From Pseudomonas sp. MF4836 (GTDB lineage: Bacteria > Pseudomonadota > Gammaproteobacteria > Pseudomonadales > Pseudomonadaceae), in assembly GCF_002018875.1 (NCBI RefSeq), contig NZ_MVOL01000001.1, positions 1 to 64,000 on the forward strand: DNA of 64,000 nucleotides, read 5' to 3'. The notes beneath the pieces are model-generated. The model saw only the letters and a list, made by a program, of their open reading frames with translations. It had not been told where the DNA came from and made no database searches. Positions 15,118-23,658 of this stretch are shown piece by piece (position 1 is the first letter of the stretch; each line of letters opens with the position of its first letter). The translations under genes and the position numbers were made by a program.

Positions 15118-15939
15118 ATGAACGCACTCCGCACCGCCAAACCTGTACCTTCACGCCTGCGCCGCAGCCTGCTGCCACTCTGCGCCCTGGCCAGCGCCGG
15201 CGCCGAAGCCAGCCCCCTGCTGTGGAACGACAACAGCCTGAGCTACCTCTACGGCCAACACTTCAAAGTCGATGGCACTGGCGACGACACCCAGCAAACC
15301 ATCACCTTCGAACATGCCAGCGGCTGGACCTGGGGCGACGTATTCCTGTTCGTCGACAACAAGTGGTCCAACGGCCTCTCCGGCAACGACGGCCACACCT
15401 ACTACGGCGAATTCTCCCCACGCCTGTCCCTGGGCAAAATCAGCGGCCAGCCCCTTAGCTACGGCATCGTCAAAGACCTGCTGATCGCCGCGACTTATGA
15501 GCGCGGCGAAAACCGCAACCGCAAATACCTCCTCGGCCCCGCCGTCGACCTCGACCTGCCGGGCTTCGACCGCTTCTCCCTCAATACCTACTACCGCCAA
15601 CCCGACGGCATCACCGGCAAAGCCGCCGGCCAATGGCAAATCAACCCCACTTGGTCCATGACCCTTCCCCTGGGCCGCTCCGACATCCTCTTCGACGGCT
15701 ACCTGGAGTGGTACGTCAACGACGTCGGCACCAAAGGCACCTCCAACTTCGTGGCCAAAAGCTTGCACATCAACCCGCAGCTTAAATACGACGTGGGCAA
15801 GGCACTGGGGCAGAAGGCCAAGCGGTTTTACGCGGGGCTGGAGTGGGATTACTGGTCGGATAAATATGGGATCGAAGACAGCCCGGGGTTTAAGACGGAC
15901 CAGAATGCGTTGAGTGTGTTGGTGAAGGTGCATTTTTGA
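15118..15939 (+). CDS. Tsx/OmpK-like nucleoside-specific outer-membrane channel
   Basis: 273 aa with a signal peptide (cleavage near GAEASP). The mature protein consists of short amphipathic beta strands and ends in the outer-membrane terminal Phe (VLVKVHF). The opening WNDNSLSYLYGQHFK and the string TFEHASGWTWGDVFLFVDN are typical of the Tsx/OmpK nucleoside-binding porin family. AAGGG precedes the ATG. Its neighbour cluster carries a purine/pterin-type amidohydrolase, so it may bring the same ligand across the outer membrane. Confidence 0.88.
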   Translation: MNALRTAKPVPSRLRRSLLPLCALASAGAEASPLLWNDNSLSYLYGQHFKVDGTGDDTQQTITFEHASGWTWGDVFLFVDNKWSNGLSGNDGHTYYGEFSPRLSLGKISGQPLSYGIVKDLLIAATYERGENRNRKYLLGPAVDLDLPGFDRFSLNTYYRQPDGITGKAAGQWQINPTWSMTLPLGRSDILFDGYLEWYVNDVGTKGTSNFVAKSLHINPQLKYDVGKALGQKAKRFYAGLEWDYWSDKYGIEDSPGFKTDQNALSVLVKVHF

Positions 15940-15947
15940 GGGGGAAG

Positions 15948-15964
15948 GGGGCGCATTGCGCCCC
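15948..15964 (+). terminator. GC hairpin after the porin gene
   Basis: GGGGCG-CATTG-CGCCCC forms a perfect stem nine bases after the porin stop but has no T run. It may act as a weak bidirectional terminator between the porin gene and the convergent DarG gene ending at 15991. Confidence 0.4.
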
Positions 15965-15990
15965 AGCCGGAGTGCAGAAAAGAGTAGCCT

Positions 15991-17079
15991 CTAACTGGCT
16001 ACCATTTCGGGACGAAAACTACTGGAAGTCAGGCGCTTGAGTGCTATACCAAGCGCCTGATCGTCGAACAGTCTGCTCTTGCGAGCAGCCGCACCGGCTC
16101 CGCCATCCCAATGTTTCAGGGCGTCACGCACGGCAGGAATAGTCGGGGAAACCCCGTCCTGGCTCAGCAACCAGTCGACCGTCGCCAGCAACTCCATACC
16201 GAATGGGGATTCAAAACCATCAATCAGCTCAGCAGTGCGTTCAAGGGCGAGCGCGTAATCCTTGGCTTCTGTTTTTAAATAGGTTTGCAAAAAAGCTTTA
16301 CGCTCTTCGTCAAACCAAATCACATCGCTGATACCCGCATCGCTGATGCGTTTATTGCAATGCAGATAGCTGCCATCCAGATTGTTCAGCAGATGCTCCA
16401 GCCGGTTGGCGTAAGGCCCGTATTTGTGAGCAACGAACTGAAGTTCCAGAGGATTTTTGGTGTTCGGCAGATTTTCTATGGCGCGTTCAAGAAACCAGGC
16501 CAGCTTCTGAATCTCAAGCAGGCTGCATTCCATACCTAACACCCAATAGCGCCTAACCAGCTCGGCAATGAGCGCGCGAGCAGGAGTGAGCTTTTCCACG
16601 CCGCTACGTTTGGCCACATTCAAATACTGATTAGAAGGCTCGAATACCAACACATCGACATCCAGATCGCTCAGGACCTCAACAATCTGCTCGCGAACTT
16701 CTGGCCATTTCAAACCACCGTTGCCCGCACCTAAGGGTGGAACTGCCACGGACTTAACATGGTTATCAATCAAAAAGCGCCGTAGATCATGTAAACCTTC
16801 TGTGATCCATGCCATCTGTGACGGTGATCGCCAGTGACGCTTGGTGGGAAAGTTCACGATCCACCGAGGGCCGTCCAGTTCGTTGACGGCGGTGACGTGC
16901 ATTTTTCCTGTTTCCACTTCGCTAGCCTTGCAGGCTGCCGAATACAGACGGTAATTCTCGGTAAAGCGCTCTTTAAACATCAGCGCGATACCTTTGCCCA
17001 TCACGCCCACGGTATTCACCGTGTTGACCAGAGCTTCAGTCTTGGCTTCCAGAAGGTTGCCTTGGGTAAAACGGATCAT
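15991..17079 (-). CDS. darG: DarG-type macrodomain antitoxin (DNA ADP-ribosylglycohydrolase)
   Basis: 362 aa. The macro domain (about 1-150) opens [34 protein letters not shown] in pieces typical of DarG, with the ADP-ribose loop [16 protein letters not shown]. The C-terminal half ([47 protein letters not shown]) is the toxin-binding part, and part of it looks like the Panacea/DUF4065 fold (my inference). Known DarG removes ADP-ribose from thymidine in DNA and also sequesters DarT. The ATG at 17079 overlaps the toxin stop (ATGA). It is the last gene of a three-gene operon. Confidence 0.9.
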   Translation of the reverse strand: MIRFTQGNLLEAKTEALVNTVNTVGVMGKGIALMFKERFTENYRLYSAACKASEVETGKMHVTAVNELDGPRWIVNFPTKRHWRSPSQMAWITEGLHDLRRFLIDNHVKSVAVPPLGAGNGGLKWPEVREQIVEVLSDLDVDVLVFEPSNQYLNVAKRSGVEKLTPARALIAELVRRYWVLGMECSLLEIQKLAWFLERAIENLPNTKNPLELQFVAHKYGPYANRLEHLLNNLDGSYLHCNKRISDAGISDVIWFDEERKAFLQTYLKTEAKDYALALERTAELIDGFESPFGMELLATVDWLLSQDGVSPTIPAVRDALKHWDGGAGAAARKSRLFDDQALGIALKRLTSSSFRPEMVAS

Positions 17080-17720
17080 TGGAAATACCATCCCGGACGT
17101 GCATGAACAGGCAAGGCCAAACCTCGGGTAGCCAGGTCTTGTTCTATGCGTTTCTTCATTGCACCGCTGTAGCACATGATGCCGAGGAGTCCTGTAATCG
17201 GTAGGTTACGGTGAATCAGCGCTTCGGCTTGATAGCGCTCCATTTTTTTGGGGTCATCAGGATCGCGCTTAAAGTCGCGTCGCTGAAGGATAGTCCAGTC
17301 GATCTGGCCGAGATCCGCCAGATCGCTGTAATAGTCTGTCCAATCTGGGTAGGCATGTGCGTTTGTGAAGACGAACGGTAACCCTAGCTGTTGGATGCGG
17401 TACAGGCTTGAGACCAGGATTACGATCTCGTCGTTGCTGCGCTGCTGGACACTCCACCCGGAGTGAATGTTTTTCATCATCACAGAGAAGGGGGTGAAGT
17501 AGAAGGGTATGTAATCTGCCAGCACTCCACCTGGAGCAATCGGCACATGGCGGTTTCGGCGTTTGTCGATCAGATCAACGTTGCCAATGTTCACGTACTG
17601 CGGCGCCTGCATCTCGGAGCTAGCGCAGTGCAGACCGTTGTCCAGAATCCAGGGCAGATTATCGCGATGGACGATCCTCCAAATCAGAGATTTTTCTGGA
17701 TTCAGACTGCTGTAATTCAT
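17076..17720 (-). CDS. darT: DarT-type ssDNA ADP-ribosyltransferase toxin
   Basis: 214 aa of the DUF4433/DarT family. The NAD-binding opening [19 protein letters not shown], the [15 protein letters not shown] segment and the catalytic Glu166 in [13 protein letters not shown] are in place. DarT enzymes ADP-ribosylate bases in single-stranded DNA, block replication and act in anti-phage defence. The macrodomain partner downstream makes it the DarT2 type. Four-base overlaps with both neighbours show tight coupling. Confidence 0.88.
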   Translation of the reverse strand: MNYSSLNPEKSLIWRIVHRDNLPWILDNGLHCASSEMQAPQYVNIGNVDLIDKRRNRHVPIAPGGVLADYIPFYFTPFSVMMKNIHSGWSVQQRSNDEIVILVSSLYRIQQLGLPFVFTNAHAYPDWTDYYSDLADLGQIDWTILQRRDFKRDPDDPKKMERYQAEALIHRNLPITGLLGIMCYSGAMKKRIEQDLATRGLALPVHARPGWYFQ

Positions 17721-18289
17721 CGACGAAACATTCCGGGATTCACTCCAATTTGTACAGAAACACCAGCCTCGCGCATTTTAGCCCCGCAAAGTGCTTCAAC
17801 CTCCGGGTTGGAGACAAAAATCTTGAAAAAATCATTAGCAGAAACAACGGTGGGAGACAGGCATTCTGCCATGCAGACGCTTTTGCAGTGAGGGTCGTGA
17901 TAGTCCCTTTGGTTCATCACATCCCAGTCAATGGCTTCGAAGCCTGTCTTATAGTCAAGCAATTGAATGGTGTCGTTAGCTAATGGATGTCGAGGAATGA
18001 CCTTCCAATCCTTTTCAATCGCTAAGGATCGGCGAATAGAAATGACTACGAATTGAGTGTCGCGTTTATTGCCCTGAACGCTTCCGTCAAATGGATTCGC
18101 GGCAAACCAATGAAAGGGGACGTAGTTTTCAAGTCCCAGAGCTTGTCGTTTTTTAAGAATTTCAGCATCAGCTACGTCTTTGAACCCTTGGAGTTGCGCA
18201 CGTGGCTTGAGGCCGCTTTGAAAAATATTGCTTAAATTTTCAAGGGCGGTGAGGTGGTAAAGCAGCTTCTGTTCCTTGATATCTGCCAT
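17717..18289 (-). CDS. Second DarT-like (DUF4433) ADP-ribosyltransferase
   Basis: 190 aa and clearly related in layout to DarT: YHLTALENLSNIFQSGLKPR, FKDVADAEILKKRQ, NYVPFHWFAANPFDG and a candidate catalytic Glu142 in CMAECLSPTVV. It is not a copy of the downstream toxin, since the segments differ at most positions. No NADAR-type antitoxin, the usual DarT1 partner, is nearby. AAGGAG precedes the ATG, and the stop overlaps the next start (ATGA). It may be a second toxin held by the same DarG, a regulator, or a toxin with a different base target. Confidence 0.8.
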   Translation of the reverse strand: MADIKEQKLLYHLTALENLSNIFQSGLKPRAQLQGFKDVADAEILKKRQALGLENYVPFHWFAANPFDGSVQGNKRDTQFVVISIRRSLAIEKDWKVIPRHPLANDTIQLLDYKTGFEAIDWDVMNQRDYHDPHCKSVCMAECLSPTVVSANDFFKIFVSNPEVEALCGAKMREAGVSVQIGVNPGMFRR

Positions 18290-18608
18290 GTCGGTCTCCT
18301 TGACCTATGCAATTGCTGAGCGATTTCAGCCCTGCTGCTTCTTCCGTGGGGACAACAACCTCAGGTAAATACTCACACGCTGGTGCGATTTGGCAGGTGC
18401 CGATGATGATTCTATGGTGCCATCATTTGGGGTCGCAAGGTCAATCTGAGCTTCGCCAGCCGACCAGCAATTATTCCAATGGATGCGGGCTTTTGTTGCC
18501 GTCAATCAGTCCATATTTCCGTTAGTTAGAGGGGGAGTGTTGAAAGTGGTTTAGTGGTTAATCGGGTAGGAGCGGGGTAAATCACGTCTTACCCCGTTTT
18601 CTCCTTCC
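18290..18608. other. Upstream region of the DarT/DarG operon, no gene seen
   Basis: About 320 bases with no convincing open frame. It must hold the promoter of the dar operon. A hairpin CGGGGTAA-ATCACGTC-TTACCCCG followed by TTTT lies at 18573-18600. Confidence 0.5.
18573..18600 (+). terminator. Hairpin with T run, possible terminator
   Basis: A perfect 8-bp stem with an 8-base loop and four Ts on the plus strand. It lies just beyond the stop of the minus-strand DUF6124-type gene at 18609. For that gene the T run is on the wrong side, so it would stop transcription entering from the left or act only as an RNA stabiliser. Confidence 0.45.
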
Positions 18609-19001
18609 TCAGACCTGCTGAGGGTTTTCTGCCGGCTTGCCGGCATCCAGCAACGAATCCACCACCGCCCTGGCCATTTCCACCGAATGGATCATCGACC
18701 AAATCAACCCGCGCTCCACGCCGCTGGCGCGTTCGGTGATTTCATCGCTGACCTGTACCGCGCTATCGAGCAGCAGCGATATATGAATCAACGCTTCTTC
18801 AGCGCTGATGCCGGCGCGGACATTAAACAGGGCGTCGCGCCCGACTGGGGTGGACGCTGTGTTTTTCAGGGAACTGAGGATTAATGCCTCGGCGTTGTTC
18901 GCGGTCAGGGCCAGGCGAATACGCTGGGTGTCGCGATCGTGTTCGGGGGTTCTGAATTGCCCGGGTAAGGTCAGGGGCGGATCGGGAACAAGCTTTTTCA
19001 T
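18609..19001 (-). CDS. DUF6124/DUF3077-type small Pseudomonas protein
   Basis: 130 aa, mostly helical, opening MKKLVPDPPLTLPGQFRTPEHDR. This start and the later ALILSSLKNTASTPVGRDALFNVRAGISAEEALIHISLLLDSA match a family common in Pseudomonas with no known function. GGAG lies upstream of the ATG at 19001. The frame stays open to 19178, but that leader is not family-like. It stands alone between the dar operon and the Mrr-like gene. Confidence 0.75.
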   Translation of the reverse strand: MKKLVPDPPLTLPGQFRTPEHDRDTQRIRLALTANNAEALILSSLKNTASTPVGRDALFNVRAGISAEEALIHISLLLDSAVQVSDEITERASGVERGLIWSMIHSVEMARAVVDSLLDAGKPAENPQQV

Positions 19002-19661
19002 GGTGCATCTCCAACGTGAGTGGAGCTGCCAGGTATCGCTGCTAAACGAATGGGTGGCAGCTGAACGCAGGTTAGCAGACCGGTCACATTGGAAACCCGG
19101 CGCACCCGAAGGTGCCCTGCGCACAGCCGCCATAACGTGCAGACGAAAGTCTGCCGATAGGTGACGTTGATGCGCCAATGTGATGTGTCGAGCTGCTAAA
19201 CCCGGCCACTGATAAGCAGTGACGCACCGAGCCTAGACAGCGCTTTTCATAGGCGCAAGCGGTTTGGATTCTCTAGGAAAAGTCGCTCAATGGAAAGCGA
19301 AGCGCCTTACGTTGGGTGGGGAATGAGGGTGGGTTTTGGGTTTCGGGATGTAACGTCCCGTGTGGAGGCTCAGAATGTCGAGGCACTGAGAGCTCGGTAG
19401 ACGGCTTAAAAAATGTCCTGACGAAAGCGCAGTTTCAAGAAAACTCTCAATCTGCTGGGACAAAATCGCTAGCGCTCGACAGCGGAGCGCCATTCAAACC
19501 TTGCACTTGATCCAATCGTCGGGTATCAGCTCTACGCACTAGAAAGGTCATGCCGTCGATCTGAGTGACGGAGTGACGGAGTGAACTTAGGTATCGGCTA
19601 GCTTCGCTTGCGAGAATCAGCTCGAGAGTGGCTATGAACATAACAACAGGGAGAAACACCC
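19002..19661. other. Gene-free stretch upstream of the Mrr-like gene
   Basis: 660 bases. Short open frames on both strands lack ribosome sites and family resemblance. A small tandem repeat of GAGTGACG units (three, the last imperfect) lies at 19563-19584. The right end must hold the promoter of the Mrr-like gene, whose start has GGGAG ahead of it. Confidence 0.5.
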
Positions 19662-20705
19662 ATGGCCGTATGGCTAGTCCGGGCGGGGTCCGCAGGTGAG
19701 TTTGAAGACAAGTTCATTAGCGAGCGCCGCGTTTATGTGACGTGGGATGGGCTGAATGTCGATTTGAGCACCCTCAAAAATCGCGAACAAGTACAGGCAG
19801 AGTTGTCGGTTCGTTACCCAGAATCGAAGCCGAAAACGCTGCAAAATTGGAGCAGCCAGATTTGGCCCTTCCCTCAGCGTATGCAGGCTGGAGATTTGAT
19901 CGTACTGCCGCTCAAAACCCAGCCGGTGGTTTATATCGGCAAACTTGTCGAGGGCTATCATTTCTCCAGCGCTGGCCCTGATCCATTCTTCCATTGGCGA
20001 GCGGTTGAGTGGATTGGCGAAGCAATCCCTCGTTCCAACTTCTCCCAAGACCTGCTCTACAGCTTCGGCGCGTTTATGACCATTTGCCGCATTCAGCGCA
20101 ATAACGCAGAAGAGCGCATTCGCTCCATGGCCAGCCACAACTGGCAGCCCGAGACGTTGCAGCAGTTGGTGTGTGACACCGCTACTGCATCGGATGAGGT
20201 GGCTGTTGAGGAAGCCGAAACAGATCTAGAACGCACCGGTAAAGACCACATCGTTCGACTGATCGAGCGACGTTTTAAAGGACACCGCCTGACTACCCTG
20301 GTGGCGGCGATACTGCGTGCACAAGGCTTTAGCGTCTGGCAAAGCCCCGAAGGCGCCGATGGGGGCGTTGATATTTTGGCCAGTAACGGCGTGATGGGCT
20401 TTGGTGGGCAAGCTATCTGCGTTGAAGTGAAGTCGGGCACAGGTTTGGTTGATCGACCAACTGTCGATAAATTGCTCGGCGCAATGACTAAGTTCAATGC
20501 TGGTCAGGGGCTATTCGTGGCGTGGGGTGGTTATCGCGCAAATGTGCAAAAGGAGCTGGCGTCGAGCTTCTTCCGCCTGCGCTTGTGGAACCAGGACGAT
20601 CTGCTGGAGCAGCTGTTTATGTATTACGACCGGCTGGATGAGGGGATCAAATCAGAGTTGCCATTGAAGCGGGTTTGGACAGCGGCGCTGTCGGAAGAAA
20701 TTTAA
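19662..20705 (+). CDS. Mrr-like (type IV) restriction endonuclease
   Basis: 347 aa. The C-terminal part is a PD-(D/E)XK Mrr_cat domain: helix HRLTTLVAAILRAQGF, then Asp237 in GADGGVDILAS and Glu255-x-Lys257 in AICVEVKSGTG. The N-terminal 150 residues (WLVRAGSAGEFEDKFI, VDLSTLKNREQV, MQAGDLIVLPLKTQPVVYIGKL) form a PUA/EVE-like reader domain, a fold that can bind modified bases. Such enzymes cut foreign DNA carrying modified bases. It is a single gene in the defence island. Confidence 0.85.
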   Translation: MAVWLVRAGSAGEFEDKFISERRVYVTWDGLNVDLSTLKNREQVQAELSVRYPESKPKTLQNWSSQIWPFPQRMQAGDLIVLPLKTQPVVYIGKLVEGYHFSSAGPDPFFHWRAVEWIGEAIPRSNFSQDLLYSFGAFMTICRIQRNNAEERIRSMASHNWQPETLQQLVCDTATASDEVAVEEAETDLERTGKDHIVRLIERRFKGHRLTTLVAAILRAQGFSVWQSPEGADGGVDILASNGVMGFGGQAICVEVKSGTGLVDRPTVDKLLGAMTKFNAGQGLFVAWGGYRANVQKELASSFFRLRLWNQDDLLEQLFMYYDRLDEGIKSELPLKRVWTAALSEEI

Positions 20706-20745
20706 TTGGGTGGAAAAGCCGGCTTGTGGTTAGCTTTTAACTGAT

Positions 20746-21245
20746 CTATGTTTTTGAAAAACAATGATTTAGGTGTTTTGGAAAGCGCTCTGATCCCCCA
20801 TTTGTTCCCCCACTTTTTTGTGGTTTTTGCACGGCATTTGACAGGCTTTTTTCGTGGTTCGGCCTACGGTTTTTCGTGAGGCTGAACCCGAATAGTGACA
20901 TCCAACCCGTGGGGCCATCAGTCGTTGCTGTACCCGGCAAGTCGACTCTTAAAGTATTCGCGGTCTCCTGATCGGTACAGTATAAGTAGCAGCCCTTCAT
21001 CCCACGAGTCATCAATGTTCGATACGTGTTTTTGATGATCAGGTCTGTCTCTTGCTGCGCCAGAGCAGGTTGCTCCTTCATCAACTTCTTCGAGCCACGA
21101 ATAGATTTTTCGTGCTTATCTCGCTCATGCGGCGACGTCACCACCTGCCCATCACGCACGAATAGATCCGGTCCAATGATCACTCCAATATAATCAACTT
21201 CCAGCCCTTGGCATGTGTGGATACAACCGACCTGCCAGGATCTAT
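20746..21245 (-). pseudogene. 3' remnant of a DUF2075-type DNA/RNA helicase
   Basis: From the segment SWQVGCIHTCQGLEVDYIGV onward this frame matches the C-terminal end of DUF2075 helicase-like proteins: IIGPDLF, LIIKNTYRTLMTRGMKGCYLY. The N-terminal ATPase core (Walker A and B) is missing. The frame continues upstream to 21318, but those codons belong to the 3' end of the glycosylase-like gene. It looks like a deletion joint near 21242-21250. Residues after FSLTKNRRP are low in family likeness, so the natural end may also be altered. Confidence 0.7.
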
Positions 21246-21898
21246 AAAAGTGTTTTCTGGCGTGGAGAGCATCCATAGATCTCGGAAACTTGTGCAATAA
21301 ATATGTTCTGCCCGCCATAGCTTGGGTGTCTTACGCACAATACCGGTATGGAATTTGTAATTCGGCTTGCAGAAGCGGCAGCATCGTTTCCTATAGCTAC
21401 AATGCGTGACGGATTCAGCAGGCGAATTAGCTCTTTTAGTAACTCCTCACCGATTTTTCTTTCTAGAGTATTGTGCTGTCGATTTGTAAACTGTTCGCCC
21501 GCTGCGTGCGGATGAAGAGGAAAAACATTCCAGAGAAATATTTGTGCATCTACTTGGTCTAACATGTTCCAAATAACTGCAGCTGTCCGTTCCGTGACAG
21601 CGTTCCCAATGGTAGGTCTTTCGGCGAATAGATTGAACCGTTTGGCATGGTTTTCAATGTGCGCGTCATCAGTCAATGCTAGACCTGTACGGCGGCCGCC
21701 GCGATAACCAAGATCCCGTCCGATCCATATGGCATCGATAGGGCGGCTTGTTGCGCTGTATATTATTTTGGATAGCATTTGGGCACGAAGGCTGGGGGCT
21801 TCTATACTGTCATGTATTTCGCAGCGATCTGAATACGGGTTGAAGCAATTTTCTAGGTGCAATTTAACGATTGTTTCAACAAAAGGGTGTAGCTTCAT
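21242..21898 (-). CDS. Uracil-DNA-glycosylase-superfamily-like protein
   Basis: 218 aa. The core looks like the UDG fold: DAIWIGRDLGYRGGRRTGLALTDD as motif-1 region, FLWNVFPLHPHAAGEQFTNRQ, then RIVAIGNDAAAS and the motif-2 string VRHPSYGG (191-196, HPS as in family 4/5 enzymes). A catalytic water-activating residue cannot be assigned by eye, so activity is open. The last residues (SPRQKTLL) lie at the joint with the helicase remnant and may not be native. It is the last gene of a four-gene operon, five bases after the MazG-like gene. Confidence 0.7.
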   Translation of the reverse strand: MKLHPFVETIVKLHLENCFNPYSDRCEIHDSIEAPSLRAQMLSKIIYSATSRPIDAIWIGRDLGYRGGRRTGLALTDDAHIENHAKRFNLFAERPTIGNAVTERTAAVIWNMLDQVDAQIFLWNVFPLHPHAAGEQFTNRQHNTLERKIGEELLKELIRLLNPSRIVAIGNDAAASASRITNSIPVLCVRHPSYGGQNIFIAQVSEIYGCSPRQKTLL

Positions 21899-21903
21899 AT
21901 GTT

Positions 21904-23025
21904 CTACTCTAGTGGTTCATATCGTATGGTACGCAGTGAGCGATCACCAATGATCCAGCCTCCTTGAGCCGCTTTCACTTGGCGGAAGACGCTGTACCCT
22001 TCTAATATCGCCTTTTCCCAAAGTTTTAAAGGGCAACGTTCTACTTCGTAACCGCTTACAAATTCCCCAATGATTTTCAACATTCCAAGTGAGATTTTAT
22101 CTTGGTTTTCAAAGAAGTTTAGTTCTTTGGCTCTTGAAAAGATCCAGGCAGTCAAACCTTCTTCAACAACGATTGCTCGTCCGCTATCTTGCTCCTCGTC
22201 GTACTCAGGGTTACTTTTTCGCTTATGTTTTATCAATGAGCGGACTACTGGCGACCAATGGAGAATGGCTGCGTATGCAAGATGAAATACATCATGAAAG
22301 CGGTATCCATCGTGGTCGGATATATTGTCTGTCAAAGGATCTCCGATGAAAACTCCATTCCATTGGAGATAGCTTCTGCTGCTTTCACGTTGATTAATAC
22401 GGATTTTAAAGTCGCGCGGAAGTTGCTCGTCAAACGAAAAATTTGAATCAAAGTCGATTAAGTCTGCAGGGTTTGGATCTAGAAATGCTCCGCGAGCTTT
22501 GCGTAGGTTTGCCCTAGCAACCTCTGAAAATACTAGCTTGGCAGCGTGAAGGGCATCAAGATAGTCTTTTGCGAAATTTACAACATTTTCTCGCGAGGGC
22601 ACACTTCCCAACAATGACGCCGCAGAACGACCGAGGCGTACCAGTGAAACATCTGCAGAATCTCTTGAAGCAATTGGCATTGCTACATACGCGAAAGCAC
22701 CGTCAATAACATCACTTGCTACGCCCACGGTTTGAAAGTTTTCACACTTGACTGCGTCGGAAAATATATCGCTAAGTGGAAGTTCCAAGCGTTTACAAAG
22801 CGCTGCTAAATACCAAAGTGTATCTCCAAATTCTTCTTCTGCTGCTTTTTTAAAGCCGGGGTAGGCGGACTGCTCTCGAATGTGTTTTTTTGCAGTGGAC
22901 ATGATTCCACCGACTTCACCATATAGACCTTGTAGTATTGGGTTGACATCTTTTAGATCGAGCACGTCAGTAAGGGCAATTTCCGTGGCATATTCGGAAA
23001 GTAAGAGAGAACCTTCTTTTTGCAT
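21904..23025 (-). CDS. MazG-like nucleotide pyrophosphohydrolase fused to a His-rich helical domain
   Basis: 373 aa. Residues about 1-95 resemble the all-alpha MazG fold: GLYGEVGGIMSTAKKH and AEEEFGDTLWYLAAL. The second metal motif (E64-E65-x2-D68) is intact, but the first reads E37-V-G-G40 where ExxE is usual, so one ligand may be missing. The C-terminal half has DHDGYRFHDVFHLAYAA (His238, 244, 248) and VVEEGLTAWIF (Glu288-289), a pattern that could bind metal and that I cannot name. MazG enzymes hydrolyse (d)NTPs to NMPs. Gaps of five and six bases tie it to its neighbours. Confidence 0.75.
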   Translation of the reverse strand: MQKEGSLLLSEYATEIALTDVLDLKDVNPILQGLYGEVGGIMSTAKKHIREQSAYPGFKKAAEEEFGDTLWYLAALCKRLELPLSDIFSDAVKCENFQTVGVASDVIDGAFAYVAMPIASRDSADVSLVRLGRSAASLLGSVPSRENVVNFAKDYLDALHAAKLVFSEVARANLRKARGAFLDPNPADLIDFDSNFSFDEQLPRDFKIRINQRESSRSYLQWNGVFIGDPLTDNISDHDGYRFHDVFHLAYAAILHWSPVVRSLIKHKRKSNPEYDEEQDSGRAIVVEEGLTAWIFSRAKELNFFENQDKISLGMLKIIGEFVSGYEVERCPLKLWEKAILEGYSVFRQVKAAQGGWIIGDRSLRTIRYEPLE

Positions 23026-23031
23026 GAGGCG

Positions 23032-23658
23032 TCACTTCCTGAGTGAGATCCATTCAAAAGGCGCTCCTTGATACCCTGTTAAATCAAGGCTGCGCACCCA
23101 TGTTTCCAAGCTTTCGAAAAGTTGTGGGTCATTGAAAGTAGTCGATCCAATCCCACTTTTGCACAAACGGCGTCCTCGTCGATCCACAAGGTGTACGGGA
23201 AACTCCGGCCCTTCTCCGCCAAAATAGACGAAATCGCTGCTAATTAGTACGCGATTTGTTCCGGTGTCCCTTTTAACATGTTCAGGTTTAAGTGCACCAT
23301 CTTCTTTTGAGTGAAAAGAGTCTCGTTGATTCCAGTCCGATTCAGGGTTGCCTCGAAAGTAAATGTTGTCGCCGCAACTCTGCTTTCTGCTCCCATTACG
23401 GAATGGCTTTTTATTGTCAAAACGGAGGTCTGACGCGTATTCATCGAAAGAAATCGCTTCAGTGATTTTCATGGCGTAAACCAGATGTCCGCCTCTTCTG
23501 ACTTTTCTGTCGTTACTCCCACTACCAACAACCCAGTCACCAATGTGTGCACTTTTACGAATGGTTGGCTTGCAGGTAGCTAAAGTACAAAATCCATAGT
23601 GGGGATTGGGCGCAAATCCGCTATCATAACGTACAACATATGAGTGGATACGTGCCAT
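23032..23658 (-). CDS. Nmad2-like (nucleotide-modification-associated) protein
   Basis: 208 aa. The opening YVVRYDSGFAPNPHYGFCTL, then ATCKPTIRKSAHIGDWVVGSGS, is how I recall nucleotide modification associated domain 2, a family predicted from phage and bacterial loci for hypermodified bases. Its chemistry is not established. Conserved polar residues include R9, D11, H20, C24 and C29 and the GDWVVG turn. Its ATG overlaps the TIR-gene stop by one base (TGATG) and its stop is six bases from the MazG-like start. Confidence 0.65.
   Translation of the reverse strand: MARIHSYVVRYDSGFAPNPHYGFCTLATCKPTIRKSAHIGDWVVGSGSNDRKVRRGGHLVYAMKITEAISFDEYASDLRFDNKKPFRNGSRKQSCGDNIYFRGNPESDWNQRDSFHSKEDGALKPEHVKRDTGTNRVLISSDFVYFGGEGPEFPVHLVDRRGRRLCKSGIGSTTFNDPQLFESLETWVRSLDLTGYQGAPFEWISLRK

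Noticed and set aside
18573..18600. Terminator for the DUF6124-type gene
   Set aside because: The T run is on the plus strand side, so it cannot end that minus-strand transcript in the classic way.
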